This document shows positions 42,850 through 51,434 of a stretch of DNA of 51,434 bases, one piece after another (within the stretch, counting starts at the first letter, position 1; the number at the start of each line of letters is the position of its first letter). The notes under the pieces were generated by a model, which worked only from the letters and a program-made list of their open reading frames with translations, searched no databases and had not been told where the DNA came from. Location of the stretch: the NCBI GenBank assembly GCA_026713485.1, contig JAPOOK010000041.1, forward strand, positions 1-51,434, in the 5' to 3' direction. Position numbers and translations under genes: made by a program. This stretch comes from Chloroflexota bacterium. Its GTDB lineage: Bacteria; Chloroflexota; Dehalococcoidia; UBA6926.

Positions 42850-44064
42850 ATGCGAATCGCGTGGCTGCAATGCGCCAACGGCGTCAGCGGTGACATGCTG
42901 CTAGGCGCGCTTGTGGACGCGGGCGCTCCGGTTGACCAGATGAACGAGGCAATTGACCGCGTCTTCCCGGATGAGGCGATTCGACTTACACCAACTGAAA
43001 CCTTCCGGGCCGGAATCCGCGCAACACACATCAAGGTTGAAGGTGGTATTAACGCTTCTGCCGGCCATACGCCCCTAACGGACCTCGTTGGCCGTGTCGA
43101 GAGTGCCAATCTGCCGTCAAGTGTGGTTCAACGAGCAGTTGCCATCCTGCGCCGCATTGGCGAGGCAGAAGCGCGTGTCCACGGCGCTAGTGCTGAGACT
43201 GTCAAACTCGCAGAACTCGGCGCGGCCGACACGCTGGTTGACATCGTAGGAACTATCGTCGGCCTGGACGAACTTGGAATCGAAAGCCTCTACTCGACCG
43301 GTCTCCCGTTGGCGACCGGCCGTGTGACGACTCATCATGGCGTTCTGCCGGTACCGGCTCCCGGCGTGCTGGAACTCATGCGATTGGTGGGAGCTCCGTC
43401 ACTGCCGCCGCCCATGAATGAGGATGGTCAGCAGACAGGCGAATTGGTAACTCCCACCGGCGCGGCTATAGTCACGGCGCTTGCCTCTTTTGACCCGCCG
43501 CCCTCCATGAATGCAATTGAAGCCGTTGGCTATGGCGCAGGCACAAAAGATCCTAAGGGCAGGGCGAACATCGTCACCCTCGTCGTTGGAGAGGCAACCG
43601 AGCAGCCGATTCAGACCCGGCAAATGGCGATGATTGAAACCACCATCGACGATATGAATCCCGAAGTCTATGACTACGTTCGCGAACGCTTGATGGCGGC
43701 GGGCGCTCGGGATGTCTGGCTTGAGAATGTCCAGATGAAGAAGGGACGCCCCGGCGTTGTCGTGTCCGCTATCGCGCCGGAACCCGAGAAAGACGCAATC
43801 GTCCGGGAACTGCTCCGGGAAACGACCACGCTTGGCGTCCGCGTGACCTCCGTGACACGATATGAGGCAGTCAGGGAGTTGGTGCTAATCCAGACTCCAC
43901 TCGGCCCGGCGAGCGTCAAGATCAAGCGCCTGGCCACAGGAGGAGAGATAGTTGGCATTGCCCCTGAATATGAAGACTGCCGCCAACTGGCAGAACAGTC
44001 ATCCATGCCGCTTAGTCGTGTCTACGACATCGTGCGGCGGGCTGCAGAGGATTCCCTTCTCTGA
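42850..44064 (+). CDS. larC: nickel-pincer cofactor nickel insertion protein LarC
   Basis: A 404-residue LarC, read as one uninterrupted frame (some bacteria make it from two frames by programmed frameshifting). The N-terminal region MRIAWLQCANGVSGDMLLGAL and C-terminal IETTIDDMNPEVYDYV, MKKGRPGVVVSAI are family hallmarks. It inserts nickel into the pincer ligand using CTP. It ends the rpsA-clpC-radA-larE-larC run. Confidence 0.94.
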   Translation: MRIAWLQCANGVSGDMLLGALVDAGAPVDQMNEAIDRVFPDEAIRLTPTETFRAGIRATHIKVEGGINASAGHTPLTDLVGRVESANLPSSVVQRAVAILRRIGEAEARVHGASAETVKLAELGAADTLVDIVGTIVGLDELGIESLYSTGLPLATGRVTTHHGVLPVPAPGVLELMRLVGAPSLPPPMNEDGQQTGELVTPTGAAIVTALASFDPPPSMNAIEAVGYGAGTKDPKGRANIVTLVVGEATEQPIQTRQMAMIETTIDDMNPEVYDYVRERLMAAGARDVWLENVQMKKGRPGVVVSAIAPEPEKDAIVRELLRETTTLGVRVTSVTRYEAVRELVLIQTPLGPASVKIKRLATGGEIVGIAPEYEDCRQLAEQSSMPLSRVYDIVRRAAEDSLL

Positions 44065-44078
44065 AGCGTGCCGTCTAC

Positions 44079-44107
44079 TTGACGATTGATAGCCTGCAAC
44101 TCATACT
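44079..44107 (+). promoter_or_regulatory. promoter of the tRNA-Thr/tuf/ribosomal protein operon
   Basis: TTGACG (44079-44084), a 17-nt spacer and CATACT (44102-44107). A small GCTAGC/GCTAGC hairpin (44115-44130) follows near the predicted start, then TCCTTTTATTG. Confidence 0.7.
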
Positions 44108-44164
44108 GAACTGGGCTAGCAACCGCTAGCTCCTTTTATTGTGTCGTTAAGGAGAAGGGCCCGG

Positions 44165-44240
44165 GCCCGAGTGGCGCAAGGGTAGCGCAGCCGATTTGTA
44201 ATCGGCAGGTTAGCGGGTTCGAATCCCCTCTCGGGCTCCA
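44165..44240 (+). tRNA. tRNA-Thr (TGT)
   Basis: Acceptor stem GCCCGAG/CTCGGGC, anticodon stem GCCGA/TCGGC with loop TTTGTAA (anticodon TGT), T-loop GTTCGAATC, and encoded CCA. The first of two tRNA-Thr genes before tuf. Confidence 0.97.
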
Positions 44241-44316
44241 GCATCATATGTATGGTGCCCGTAGGCACGATAAGGCACCGAATTGGTAACGGAAACATTG
44301 GAAAGGAGAGACAGAG

Positions 44317-44392
44317 GCCCACATAGCTCAGGAGGTAGAGCACGTTCTTGGTAAGAACGAGGTCACCAGTTCGAATCTGGTTGTGGGCTCCA
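44317..44392 (+). tRNA. tRNA-Thr (GGT)
   Basis: Acceptor stem GCCCACA/TGTGGGC, anticodon stem CGTTC/GAACG with loop TTGGTAA (anticodon GGT), T-loop GTTCGAATC, CCA encoded. It ends 22 nt before tuf, the classical tRNA-tuf arrangement. Confidence 0.97.
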
Positions 44393-44414
44393 GCTCGAAG
44401 GAGGACGGCCGGGA

Positions 44415-45614
44415 ATGGCGAAGCAGAAGTTTGTGCGGAACAAGCCGCATCTCAACGTTGGAACCATTGGTCACGTTGACCATGGTAAGACCTCGCTCAC
44501 TGCAGCGATTACCAAGGTGCTGAATATCGCTGGCACAAGCGACTTTCGGCCCTTTGACTCGATCGACAATGCCCCTGAAGAGCGGGCCCGCGGCGTGACG
44601 ATTAACATCTCGCACGTCGAGTATGAAACGGCTACTCGCCATTACGCGCATGTCGATTGCCCCGGACACGCGGACTACATCAAGAACATGATTACCGGTG
44701 CGGCGCAGATGGATGGCGCCATTCTCGTTGTGAGTGCACCGGACGGCCCCATGCCGCAGACGCGAGAGCACATTCTTCTCGCCCGGCAGGTGGAAGTTCC
44801 CCGCATCGTCGTCTACCTCAACAAGGTTGACATGATGGACGACGAGGAGCTTCTTGAACTCGTTGAAATGGAAGTCCGCGAGCTGCTTTCCAGGTACGAC
44901 TTCCCCGGCGACGACATCCCGTTCATCCGTGGGAGCGCCCTGCAGGCTCTTGAGAGTGATGCCACCGATGCGAGCGCACCGGAATACGCCTCCATTCTTC
45001 AACTGATGGAGGCCGTTGATTCCTATATCCCGGAGCCGGAGCGCCCGCGTGATCAGTCCTTCTTGATGCCTATTGAGGACGTCTTTGGCATCAAGGGCCG
45101 CGGTACAGTCGTGACCGGCCGTGTCGAGCGCGGCATCATGAAGGTTGGCGAAGAGGTTGAGATCGTCGGTTTCGGCGACCAGCGTAAGACCGTCGTCACC
45201 GGGATCGAGATGTTCCACAAGACCGTTGATGAAACGGAACCCGGCGACGCCGTCGGCCTGTTGCTGCGCGGCATCGAACGTGATGACGTGGAGCGAGGTC
45301 AGGTTGTTTCCCTGCCGAGTTCCATCACGCCTCACACGCAGGCGGCGGCGCAGGTGTACGTTCTGACGCGAGATGAGGGCGGGCGTCACACCCCGTTCTT
45401 CGATGGCTACAAGCCGCAGTTCTACATCCGCACCACGGACGTCACGGGTTCCGCGCATCTTCCTGAGGGCATCGAAATGGTGATGCCGGGTGATAACGTC
45501 GAGATGAGGATTGAATTGATCACTCCCGTCGCGATGGAAGAGGGACTGAGGTTCGCCATCCGTGAGGGCGGGCGAACCGTTGGCTCCGGTGTGATTACCG
45601 GCATCATCCAGTAG
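44415..45614 (+). CDS. tuf: elongation factor Tu
   Basis: A 399-residue EF-Tu. G1 GHVDHGKT, G3 DCPGHADY, G4 NKVD and the three domains in standard order, ending [13 protein letters not shown]. The switch I region reads [20 protein letters not shown]. It delivers aminoacyl-tRNA to the ribosome, and, if selenocysteine is used, SelB would replace it for Sec. Co-transcribed with two tRNA-Thr genes upstream and rpmG downstream. Confidence 0.98.
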   Translation: MAKQKFVRNKPHLNVGTIGHVDHGKTSLTAAITKVLNIAGTSDFRPFDSIDNAPEERARGVTINISHVEYETATRHYAHVDCPGHADYIKNMITGAAQMDGAILVVSAPDGPMPQTREHILLARQVEVPRIVVYLNKVDMMDDEELLELVEMEVRELLSRYDFPGDDIPFIRGSALQALESDATDASAPEYASILQLMEAVDSYIPEPERPRDQSFLMPIEDVFGIKGRGTVVTGRVERGIMKVGEEVEIVGFGDQRKTVVTGIEMFHKTVDETEPGDAVGLLLRGIERDDVERGQVVSLPSSITPHTQAAAQVYVLTRDEGGRHTPFFDGYKPQFYIRTTDVTGSAHLPEGIEMVMPGDNVEMRIELITPVAMEEGLRFAIREGGRTVGSGVITGIIQ

Positions 45615-45658
45615 AAGCAGCGAATCGGAGAGAGGCGCTCACGGCCAGCGAGGCAACC

Positions 45659-45826
45659 ATGGCAAAGAAACAGGGAAACCGCATCGTTATCACCATGGCG
45701 TGCACGGAATGCCGTGAGCGCAATTACTCCTCCATGAAGAACCGGCGCAATGACACGCAGCGGATGGAACTCAATAAGTTTTGCCCGCGATGTCACGGTC
45801 GTAAACTGCATCGAGAAGTTCGGTAG
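45659..45826 (+). CDS. rpmG: 50S ribosomal protein L33
   Basis: A 55-residue zinc-type L33 with MAKKQGNRIVITMACTECRE at the start, and two CxxC pairs (CTEC and CPRC) that bind zinc. Ends KLHREVR. Located between tuf and secE, as in many bacteria. Confidence 0.95.
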   Translation: MAKKQGNRIVITMACTECRERNYSSMKNRRNDTQRMELNKFCPRCHGRKLHREVR

Positions 45827-45847
45827 ACGGGTAGCCTGTAGGGGCCA

Positions 45848-46078
45848 ATGAGCACACGTTCTCAGACCACAAGCCGACGCCGCCCAAACGGTGGAGCAGC
45901 AACGCGACTGCCCCGTGAGGTCATTACTGAACTCCGGCGAGTGACGTGGCCGTCTCGTGAAGAGGCCGTCCGCCTCACCATCATGGTTCTCGTGGTATCC
46001 ACGATTGTCGGGTTGTTCCTCGGCGGTGTGGACTATGTCTTCAATTTCCTGATGACCGAGTTCATTATTGGCGTCTAG
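45848..46078 (+). CDS. secE: preprotein translocase subunit SecE
   Basis: A 76-residue protein with the conserved amphipathic region EVITELRRVTWPSREEAVR and one membrane segment (about 44-70). Part of the SecYEG channel. In the usual place before nusG. Confidence 0.95.
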   Translation: MSTRSQTTSRRRPNGGAATRLPREVITELRRVTWPSREEAVRLTIMVLVVSTIVGLFLGGVDYVFNFLMTEFIIGV

Positions 46079-46101
46079 GCGTTAGTTCGGACCGAAAAGC
46101 G

Positions 46102-46659
46102 ATGACAACTCAGAGTGACATTCTCGAAACGCAGGTCCATTGGTACGTGGTTCACACGTACTCCGGGCAGGAAGATCGCGTCTGCCGCAACCTGGAGAAC
46201 CGCATTGACTCGCTGGATGTGAGAGACAAGGTCTACCGCGTCGTCGTGCCCACTGAAGACGAGATTGAAATCCGCTCCGGGCAGAAGCGCACCGTGACGC
46301 GTAAGGTCTTTCCCGGCTATATCCTCGTTGAGATGATGATGACCGACGACACCTGGCGAGTGGTTCGTGAAACTCCCGGCGTTACCGGTTTCGTAAGCAG
46401 TGGTGACCCGCCGCGGCCGGTCCCACTTGATGAGAACGAAGTGCGGTCTATCTTGGACCAGATGGAGCAGGAAGCGCCGCGAATTCGCGTGGGATACCAG
46501 AAGGGGCAGAGCGTCCGAATCACGGACGGCCCGTTCCTGGACTTCATCGGCACAGTTGAGGAAGTCAGCCCGGATCGAGGCAAGGTCGTCGTGATGGTCT
46601 CGTTCTTCGGCCGTGAGACGCCCGTGGAGCTGGACTTCCTGCAGATTGAGAAACTGTAA
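46102..46659 (+). CDS. nusG: transcription antitermination protein NusG
   Basis: A 185-residue NusG with an N-terminal NGN domain ([29 protein letters not shown]) and a C-terminal KOW motif ([18 protein letters not shown]). It couples RNA polymerase to the ribosome or Rho. 23 nt after secE. Confidence 0.97.
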   Translation: MTTQSDILETQVHWYVVHTYSGQEDRVCRNLENRIDSLDVRDKVYRVVVPTEDEIEIRSGQKRTVTRKVFPGYILVEMMMTDDTWRVVRETPGVTGFVSSGDPPRPVPLDENEVRSILDQMEQEAPRIRVGYQKGQSVRITDGPFLDFIGTVEEVSPDRGKVVVMVSFFGRETPVELDFLQIEKL

Positions 46660-46717
46660 CGGTCTCAACCAATAGTCATTTGACCCTGAACACCACCCAA
46701 CGGAGAAACAACAAAGA

Positions 46718-47143
46718 ATGGCACGTAAAGTACGGTCGGTAGTGCGCCTGCAAATCCAGGCAGGCAAGGCAACGCCTGCGCCACCCGTCGGCACGGCCCT
46801 TGGCCCCCATGGGGTTAACATCATGGGATTCGTCAAGGAATACAACGCGCGGACGGCGGATCAAACTGGCAATATCATTCCTGTTGACATCACTATTTAC
46901 GAGGATCGATCGTTCACATTCGTCACGAAGACGCCGCCTGCCTCCGATCTCCTTCGCAAGGCCGCCGGAATCGAAAAGGGCAGTTCGGACGTACGGACGG
47001 AACGTGTCGCGACGGTCACCCGAGACCAGGTGCGAGAAATCGCGCAACTGAAGCTGGAAGACTTGAACACGGACAATGTTGAAGCTGCGATGCAGATGGT
47101 GATGGGCTCCGCCCGCAGCATGGGCATCGACATAAGAGACTAA
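46718..47143 (+). CDS. rplK: 50S ribosomal protein L11
   Basis: A 141-residue L11: [35 protein letters not shown] and the C-terminal rRNA-binding domain ending [11 protein letters not shown]. First of the rplKAJL cluster. Confidence 0.97.
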   Translation: MARKVRSVVRLQIQAGKATPAPPVGTALGPHGVNIMGFVKEYNARTADQTGNIIPVDITIYEDRSFTFVTKTPPASDLLRKAAGIEKGSSDVRTERVATVTRDQVREIAQLKLEDLNTDNVEAAMQMVMGSARSMGIDIRD

Positions 47144-47161
47144 GCCACGGATAATCGACAA

Positions 47162-47878
47162 ATGCCGAAGCACAGCAAGCGATACGATCAGGCCGCCGAC
47201 AGCATCGAACACCTGACTTTCTATGAGCCGGATGCGGCGATAGGCCTTGTCAAGGACTCCGCCACCGCCAGATTCGATGAGACGGTGGAGCTTCATATAC
47301 GCCTCAACGTTGACCCCCGACAGGCGGACCAACAGGTACGTGGTGTCGCTCTACTTCCGCATGGACTCGGCAAGACCGTCCGCATCCTCGTGTTCGCGCA
47401 AGGGGAGGGTGAGCGGCTAGCCAGTGAATCCGGCGCTGACTTTGTTGGCTCCGATGATCTCATCGAGCGAATCGAGGGAGGCTGGACGGACTTCGACGTT
47501 GCGCTTGCAACGCCGGACATCATGGGGCGCATTGGTCGGCTTGGCCGCGTCCTGGGACGCCGGGGGCTCATGCCGAGCCCGCGAGGAAACACAGTCGTGC
47601 AGCCCCAGGATCTACCCCGCGCAATTGAGGAATCCCGCAAAGGACGCGTTGAGTTTCGCCTTGATCGAACCGGCATCATCCACAGCCCAATCGGGAAAGC
47701 GAGCTTCGAGCCGGAGAATCTGATGGGAAATATGGCCGCTCTCGTGAGCGCCATTACACAGGCCCGCCCGGAGGTGGTTCGAGGCCAATTTATCCGCAGC
47801 ATCAGCGTTTCCAGCTCCATGGGCCCGGGTGTTCGGATCGATCCCATTGCGGCAAGTACTCTCCAACCTGTTGACTAA
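47162..47878 (+). CDS. rplA: 50S ribosomal protein L1
   Basis: A 238-residue L1 with the rRNA-binding core (LRRRGLMPSPR-type segment: GLMPSPRGNTVV) and domain DIMGRIGRLGRVLGRR. L1 proteins often repress their own operon; no clear binding site was seen in the short spacer. Confidence 0.96.
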   Translation: MPKHSKRYDQAADSIEHLTFYEPDAAIGLVKDSATARFDETVELHIRLNVDPRQADQQVRGVALLPHGLGKTVRILVFAQGEGERLASESGADFVGSDDLIERIEGGWTDFDVALATPDIMGRIGRLGRVLGRRGLMPSPRGNTVVQPQDLPRAIEESRKGRVEFRLDRTGIIHSPIGKASFEPENLMGNMAALVSAITQARPEVVRGQFIRSISVSSSMGPGVRIDPIAASTLQPVD

Positions 47879-47902
47879 CGGATGTAATCGAAAGACGACG
47901 CC

Positions 47903-48433
47903 ATGCCATCAACAAAGAAGATTGAACAGGTAGAGGAACTCATTGAGTTCCTGAACGGTGCCTCTCTGATCGTCGGCGCGGGTCACTCCGGGCTCTCGGT
48001 GCAGGAAATGGAGGGGCTTCGGCGGGCTTTGCGTGTCAATGACACGCGCTATCGTATCGTCAAGAATCGCCTCGCCCTGAGGGCGGCTGAATCGCTGGGG
48101 CAGGGGGATGAGATCGGCAGCCTGCTGGATGGTTCCGTGGGCCTGATTGTGACTCGAGAGGATCCGATTCCCGTTATCCAGGCTCTCACCACGCACGTCC
48201 GGACGAACCGAATGCAGCTGCGGATCACAAACGCGGTGCTGGAGAATCGGGTCGTCTCCCCGCCACAGCTTGAGCGTTTGGCGTCGCTCCCGCCACGGGA
48301 AGTCCTGTTGGCTCAGGTGATGGGGGCAATGAATGGCGTGAACCAACGGTTGGTTAGTGTATTGCATACTCATTTGAGCAGTATCGTGAATGTCCTTGAT
48401 CAGAGACGCAGACAGTTGGAGGAGAGGAGCTAA
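47903..48433 (+). CDS. rplJ: 50S ribosomal protein L10
   Basis: A 176-residue L10, start [17 protein letters not shown], with the L10 core [16 protein letters not shown]. It anchors the L12 stalk. The rplA-rplJ spacer is only 24 nt, so no long L10 leader for autogenous control is visible here. Confidence 0.95.
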   Translation: MPSTKKIEQVEELIEFLNGASLIVGAGHSGLSVQEMEGLRRALRVNDTRYRIVKNRLALRAAESLGQGDEIGSLLDGSVGLIVTREDPIPVIQALTTHVRTNRMQLRITNAVLENRVVSPPQLERLASLPPREVLLAQVMGAMNGVNQRLVSVLHTHLSSIVNVLDQRRRQLEERS

Positions 48434-48437
48434 CAAA

Positions 48438-48830
48438 ATGACGACAAAGGATGAGATTGTTGCGGCGATTGAGGGCATGTCCGTCCTTGATCTTGCCGAC
48501 TTGGTCAAAGAGCTTGAGGAGCGGCTCGGTGTGACAGCCGCTGCGCCTGTCGCCGTTGCGGCTGCTCCAGCAGCGGGCGGTGGAGACGCCGCCGCGGCCC
48601 CTGCTGAGGAAGAGAAGTTTGAGTTCACCGTGACTCTCAAGGATATTGGCCCCAACAAGATTGAGGTCATTAAGGCTGTCCGTGAACTGGTGCCCGGCCT
48701 TGGTCTCAAGGAAGCCAAGGAATTGGTGGAGTCCGCGCCTGCGGCCATCAAGGAGAACATCGCGAAGGACGAGTCCGACACGATCAAGTCCAAGCTTGAG
48801 GGCGCCGGCGCAGCCGTCGACATCACCTAG
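48438..48830 (+). CDS. rplL: 50S ribosomal protein L7/L12
   Basis: A 130-residue L7/L12 with N-terminal dimerisation domain ([20 protein letters not shown]), an Ala/Pro-rich hinge, and the C-terminal factor-binding domain ([20 protein letters not shown]). Start ATG 48438 follows a GAGGAGAGGAG ribosome site; the longer frame upstream runs inside rplJ. Confidence 0.97.
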   Translation: MTTKDEIVAAIEGMSVLDLADLVKELEERLGVTAAAPVAVAAAPAAGGGDAAAAPAEEEKFEFTVTLKDIGPNKIEVIKAVRELVPGLGLKEAKELVESAPAAIKENIAKDESDTIKSKLEGAGAAVDIT

Positions 48831-48840
48831 GACTTTCAGT

Positions 48841-48866
48841 CATCCCGGTTCAGCTGAACTGGGATG
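48841..48866 (+). other. hairpin after rplL
   Basis: CATCCCGGTTC and GAACTGGGATG form an 11-bp stem with one G-T pair and an AGCT loop. It precedes the true terminator and may stabilise the mRNA 3' end. Confidence 0.5.
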
Positions 48867-48886
48867 ACCCCTGAATCGAACCGTCT

Positions 48887-48924
48887 ATCGGCGGCCTGTT
48901 ACGACGACAGGCCGCCGATCTTTT
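48887..48924 (+). terminator. Rho-independent terminator of the rpl operon
   Basis: A perfect 12-bp stem ATCGGCGGCCTG/CAGGCCGCCGAT with a 9-nt loop, followed by CTTTTG. It closes the tRNA-Thr-tuf-rplL transcription unit. Confidence 0.9.
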
Positions 48925-48965
48925 GTCGCTTGGCCGGTGGAGGCCGATAAAGTCGGGGGTGGAGC

Positions 48966-49709
48966 ATGGCCGGCGGCCAACTAGAAGACACCGAGCATTC
49001 CGAATACTCAGCAGGATTTCTCATACGGGACGTGCCACAGGATGAAAGGCCTCGTGAGCGGTTGAGAGACCGGGGCGCGCAGGCCTTGAGCAATTCCGAG
49101 CTTCTTGCGATCCTCCTCCGTGTCGGCAGGCGCAATGAGAGCGTCGTCACCATGTCAACGCGACTGCTGCGCGACCTTGGGGGGCTCAAAGGACTCCATC
49201 AGGCGACATTTGACGAACTTGCCCTGCAACCCGGCATGGCCGTCGCCAAGACCGCGCAAATCAAGGCTGCCCTGGAGCTTGGACGACGACTCCAGGTCGA
49301 TTCGCCGGAACAACGTCCCGTTATCTCCGGCCCGGAGGATGTCTACAACGTGGTGGGCTCAGACATGGTTTTCCTGGACCATGAAGAACTGCGCGTTCTC
49401 GTGCTGGACATGAAGAACCACGTCGTGCATATAGAGAGCCTGTATCGCGGAACCGTCAACTCGTCTCATGTGAGGACCGCGGAAGTGTTTCGAGAAGCGG
49501 TGCGTCGAAACCAGCCGAGCATCATCGTTGTCCATAACCATCCGTCGGGGGATCCCACTCCGAGTTCGGATGACGAACGCACGACACGCCATCTGATTGA
49601 GGCGGGCAATGCGCTAGACATCAAGGTGCTCGACCACATCGTTGTCGCCCATAACGAGGGGGCCCGCTTTGCCAGCATGAGGGAGATGCGCCAAGGATTC
49701 GATTCTTAG
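48966..49709 (+). CDS. radC: RadC/DUF2466-family JAB-domain protein
   Basis: A 247-residue RadC. N-terminal helix-hairpin-helix-like part (RPRERLRDRGAQALSNSELL), and C-terminal JAB metalloprotease-like domain with HNHPSGDPTPSSDD zinc motif. RadC's cellular role is unsettled. It is the second JAB/JAMM-type gene in the window. Confidence 0.95.
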   Translation: MAGGQLEDTEHSEYSAGFLIRDVPQDERPRERLRDRGAQALSNSELLAILLRVGRRNESVVTMSTRLLRDLGGLKGLHQATFDELALQPGMAVAKTAQIKAALELGRRLQVDSPEQRPVISGPEDVYNVVGSDMVFLDHEELRVLVLDMKNHVVHIESLYRGTVNSSHVRTAEVFREAVRRNQPSIIVVHNHPSGDPTPSSDDERTTRHLIEAGNALDIKVLDHIVVAHNEGARFASMREMRQGFDS

Positions 49710-49755
49710 CCGAACAGTCCTTATCCCCACGCAGAGATTGGACACTCTTGAAGGA

Positions 49756-51159
49756 CTAGCGGGAAATCATACTCCGAATGGTTGCCAGTATCCGCCCTGG
49801 GGTCCGGAGACTCGTTCCGTCACTGTTTACGCCGCCACTACGGTTTCCGCCCGCAACGGGCGCGTCTGATGATCCGACCGCTTCTTCTTCGGTATTGGTT
49901 TGTCCGTCGGCTGTCGTCTCCTCCTCCAGTGAGGGCTCGCCTGACTCGGCTTCGTAGTTCTGCCTCAGCTCTCCCCACGCGAAGATTAGCGAGTAGATGA
50001 AACCGGCCACAGGAACGCCGAGCATGGCGCCCCACGGGCCCGCGAATCGCGTGCCAATGACCACTGCCAGAAGCACAAAGAACCCTGGCATACGAACAGC
50101 CTTTCCATACACGCGTGGAAGAACAAAGTTGTTCATGAACAGGCTCCACGAAACCAAGGCCACTGCCACAATGACCGCCGTCGTAACAGACCCCGTCAGC
50201 AATGCAATCACAATAGGAATTCCGATGGCGGCGACTTCGCCAATGATTGGAACCAACTGAACGAGGCCCGCTGTTATTCCGATCGGCAGCGCAAAGGGAA
50301 GTCCCGCGGCCAACATGGTCGTCGTGATAGCCGCGGAGTAAAGCACGACAACGATGGAAATCCCCTTCAGGTATGAGAAGAACGTACTGTCGAGGTGGGT
50401 GAGAACCACGGAGGCGCGTTCGTGGTATTCCACCGGCAAGAGCCGGTAGAACAGCCCTCGGAGTTGGTCCCGCTCAATGGTCATATAGAACGACATCGAG
50501 ATGCAGAAGATGGTCTGAATAGCGATGCTGGTTGTACTGCCTACGATTCCCAGCGCGTTGTCCTGCACCCATGTGCTCGCAGTGGAGCTAAAGGCAAGAA
50601 GTGGGTCGGTGGCGATGGCTTCTTCGCCGCCCCCTGCTGCCCGGAGCGAATCAAAGAACTCATTGATGGACGACATGAAACCCGAAAGCCTGACGGCAAA
50701 ATCAGGCAGGTCTTCGGAGAGGGTGACAGTTTGGGATATGGTAAGCGGAACCAGCAGTCCGATAAGTGCAACAACAGGAAGCAATATGATGAGGTACGCA
50801 ATTGGGACCGCGGCCCACGTCGGCTGCGGAATGTAGACCTCAACAAAGTTCGCCAGGCGACGCACCGCGGCAGACAGTATCCACGCGAGGAATATGAGAA
50901 TCAGGACATCAAAGAGGACGCTGAAAAGGTCAGATATGCCCTGAATCAGGTAAACGCCAGCCGCCAGCGTGACTACGGCGATGGCCAGCCGCAGACCAAC
51001 CGATCCTAAGAGGCTGTTGCCCAATTCTTCGCCCCGATTCTCGAATGACCGCAACCTCATCCTGCTCGCGTCTGGTTCAGCGGCAGGGCGGAGCTGCCGT
51101 ACTGGGTTGGTATCCGAGCCTTCGCCACTTCCTGCAGCGATTTTACTCCATTCGTCCAC
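49756..51159 (-). CDS. AI-2E family/PerM-like membrane permease
   Basis: A 467-residue membrane protein. The hydrophobic core (about 45-385) has the family order of paired helices at the N-terminus, a long extracytoplasmic loop (about 140-200) and the C-terminal segments GLVQLVPIIGEVAAIGIPIV and MPGFFVLLAVVIGTRFAGPW. A hydrophilic, Glu/Thr/Gly-rich tail (about 395-467) ends the protein. Members include AI-2 exporters and Na+/H+ antiporters, so the substrate cannot be assigned. It is divergent from plsY. Confidence 0.88.
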   Translation of the reverse strand: MDEWSKIAAGSGEGSDTNPVRQLRPAAEPDASRMRLRSFENRGEELGNSLLGSVGLRLAIAVVTLAAGVYLIQGISDLFSVLFDVLILIFLAWILSAAVRRLANFVEVYIPQPTWAAVPIAYLIILLPVVALIGLLVPLTISQTVTLSEDLPDFAVRLSGFMSSINEFFDSLRAAGGGEEAIATDPLLAFSSTASTWVQDNALGIVGSTTSIAIQTIFCISMSFYMTIERDQLRGLFYRLLPVEYHERASVVLTHLDSTFFSYLKGISIVVVLYSAAITTTMLAAGLPFALPIGITAGLVQLVPIIGEVAAIGIPIVIALLTGSVTTAVIVAVALVSWSLFMNNFVLPRVYGKAVRMPGFFVLLAVVIGTRFAGPWGAMLGVPVAGFIYSLIFAWGELRQNYEAESGEPSLEEETTADGQTNTEEEAVGSSDAPVAGGNRSGGVNSDGTSLRTPGRILATIRSMISR

Positions 51160-51243
51160 CGGACTTGTGCGCTACTCTTAAGAACGGTCTGTTTCAAACG
51201 AACAGAGCACCTTTACCCCACATCTTTGGAGGAATTGACAACG

Positions 51244-51434
51244 ATGGTTGATTTGATTGGACTGGCGGGCGTCCTTGTTGGAGCTTATTTGATTGGTTCC
51301 TTTCCAACGTCTGTCATCATGTCTCGGCTGGTGGCCGGTGTTGATGTGCGCGAACTGGGAACCGGAAACGCAGGCGCCGCGAACGTGTTTCGGGAGATTG
51401 ATCCTCGAGTCGGGGTCTTCGTCGCTATCGTTGA
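51244..51434 (+). CDS. plsY: glycerol-3-phosphate acyltransferase PlsY (5' part, truncated at window end)
   Basis: The first 63 residues are present: an N-terminal membrane helix and the PlsY motif GSFPTSVIMSRLVAGVDVRE followed by LGTGNAGAANVFR, which binds phosphate/acyl-phosphate. It makes lysophosphatidic acid from acyl-phosphate and glycerol-3-phosphate. GGAGG lies upstream of ATG 51244. The frame runs off the edge. Confidence 0.92.
   Translation, partial: MVDLIGLAGVLVGAYLIGSFPTSVIMSRLVAGVDVRELGTGNAGAANVFREIDPRVGVFVAIV

Noticed and set aside
44328-45458. 376-codon open frame antisense to tuf
   Set aside because: It reads against EF-Tu, whose full motif set is on the plus strand. The antisense frame has no recognisable domain.
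47909-48826. 305-codon frame antisense to rplJ and rplL
   Set aside because: It spans two real ribosomal protein genes and has low-complexity Ala/Ser content from the L12 hinge.
1-51434. CRISPR arrays, insertion sequences, integrases or rRNA genes
   Set aside because: No regularly spaced repeats, transposase or integrase motifs, or conserved rRNA segments were found on reading both strands.

Overview
The window is a 51.4 kb piece of a moderately GC-rich bacterial chromosome, dense with housekeeping and biosynthetic genes. No rRNA, insertion sequence, prophage or CRISPR array was seen. A leucine T-box, a nickel superoxide dismutase with its S26 maturation protease, TreT-type trehalose synthase, UGA-containing selD and peroxiredoxin genes, and the overall gene style fit a free-living, probably marine member of Chloroflexota (Dehalococcoidia/SAR202-like). 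That placement is an inference from gene content and was not tested by phylogeny.

Layout. 1-4.6 kb: a truncated VWA lipoprotein, a thiolase-like protein whose frame appears to continue through an in-frame UGA, a PD-(D/E)XK/MmcB-like protein and a CaCA cation exchanger. 4.8-10.3 kb: ftsH, larB, an alpha/beta hydrolase, a selenocysteine-type selD, a JAMM metalloprotease and a small membrane protein. 10.3-11.2 kb: a candidate Panacea-type toxin-antitoxin pair. 11.2-22.5 kb, minus strand: one long branched-chain amino acid operon (ilvB-ilvN-ilvC-leuA-leuC-leuD-leuB-cimA plus an unknown coupled gene) behind a clear promoter and a leucine-specific T-box with its terminator. 22.5-24.3 kb: comF and a HypE/SelD-like gene. 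24.3-30.2 kb, minus strand: an aromatic cluster of aroF, tRNA-Tyr, tyrS fused to a PheRS-like B3/B4 editing domain, and pheA, followed by treT. Upstream of aroF is a previously unannotated 24-residue leader ORF very rich in Tyr/Phe codons.

30.3-36.7 kb: a small HTH-like protein, an anchored hypothetical protein, divergent sodN and sodX, a UGA-containing peroxiredoxin, two tandem MFS exporters and a lipoate-ligase-family protein. 36.8-44.1 kb: rpsA-like gene, clpC, radA, larE and larC in one direction. 44.1-48.9 kb: two tRNA-Thr genes, tuf, rpmG, secE, nusG, rplK, rplA, rplJ and rplL, with a promoter in front and a strong terminator behind. 48.9-51.4 kb: radC, an AI-2E-type permease and the start of plsY.

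Three themes link the genes. Selenium: selD and two other genes need UGA decoded as selenocysteine, but selA, selB and selC are not in the window. Nickel: LarB, LarE and LarC build the nickel-pincer nucleotide, and SodN/SodX form a nickel superoxide dismutase. Amino-acid-sensing RNA control: a leucine T-box governs the ilv-leu operon, and a Tyr/Phe-rich leader peptide probably governs aroF beside tRNA-Tyr and an unusual TyrRS. The most original observations are the UGA-interrupted thiolase, the B3/B4-TyrRS fusion with its aroF leader peptide, and the Panacea pair.
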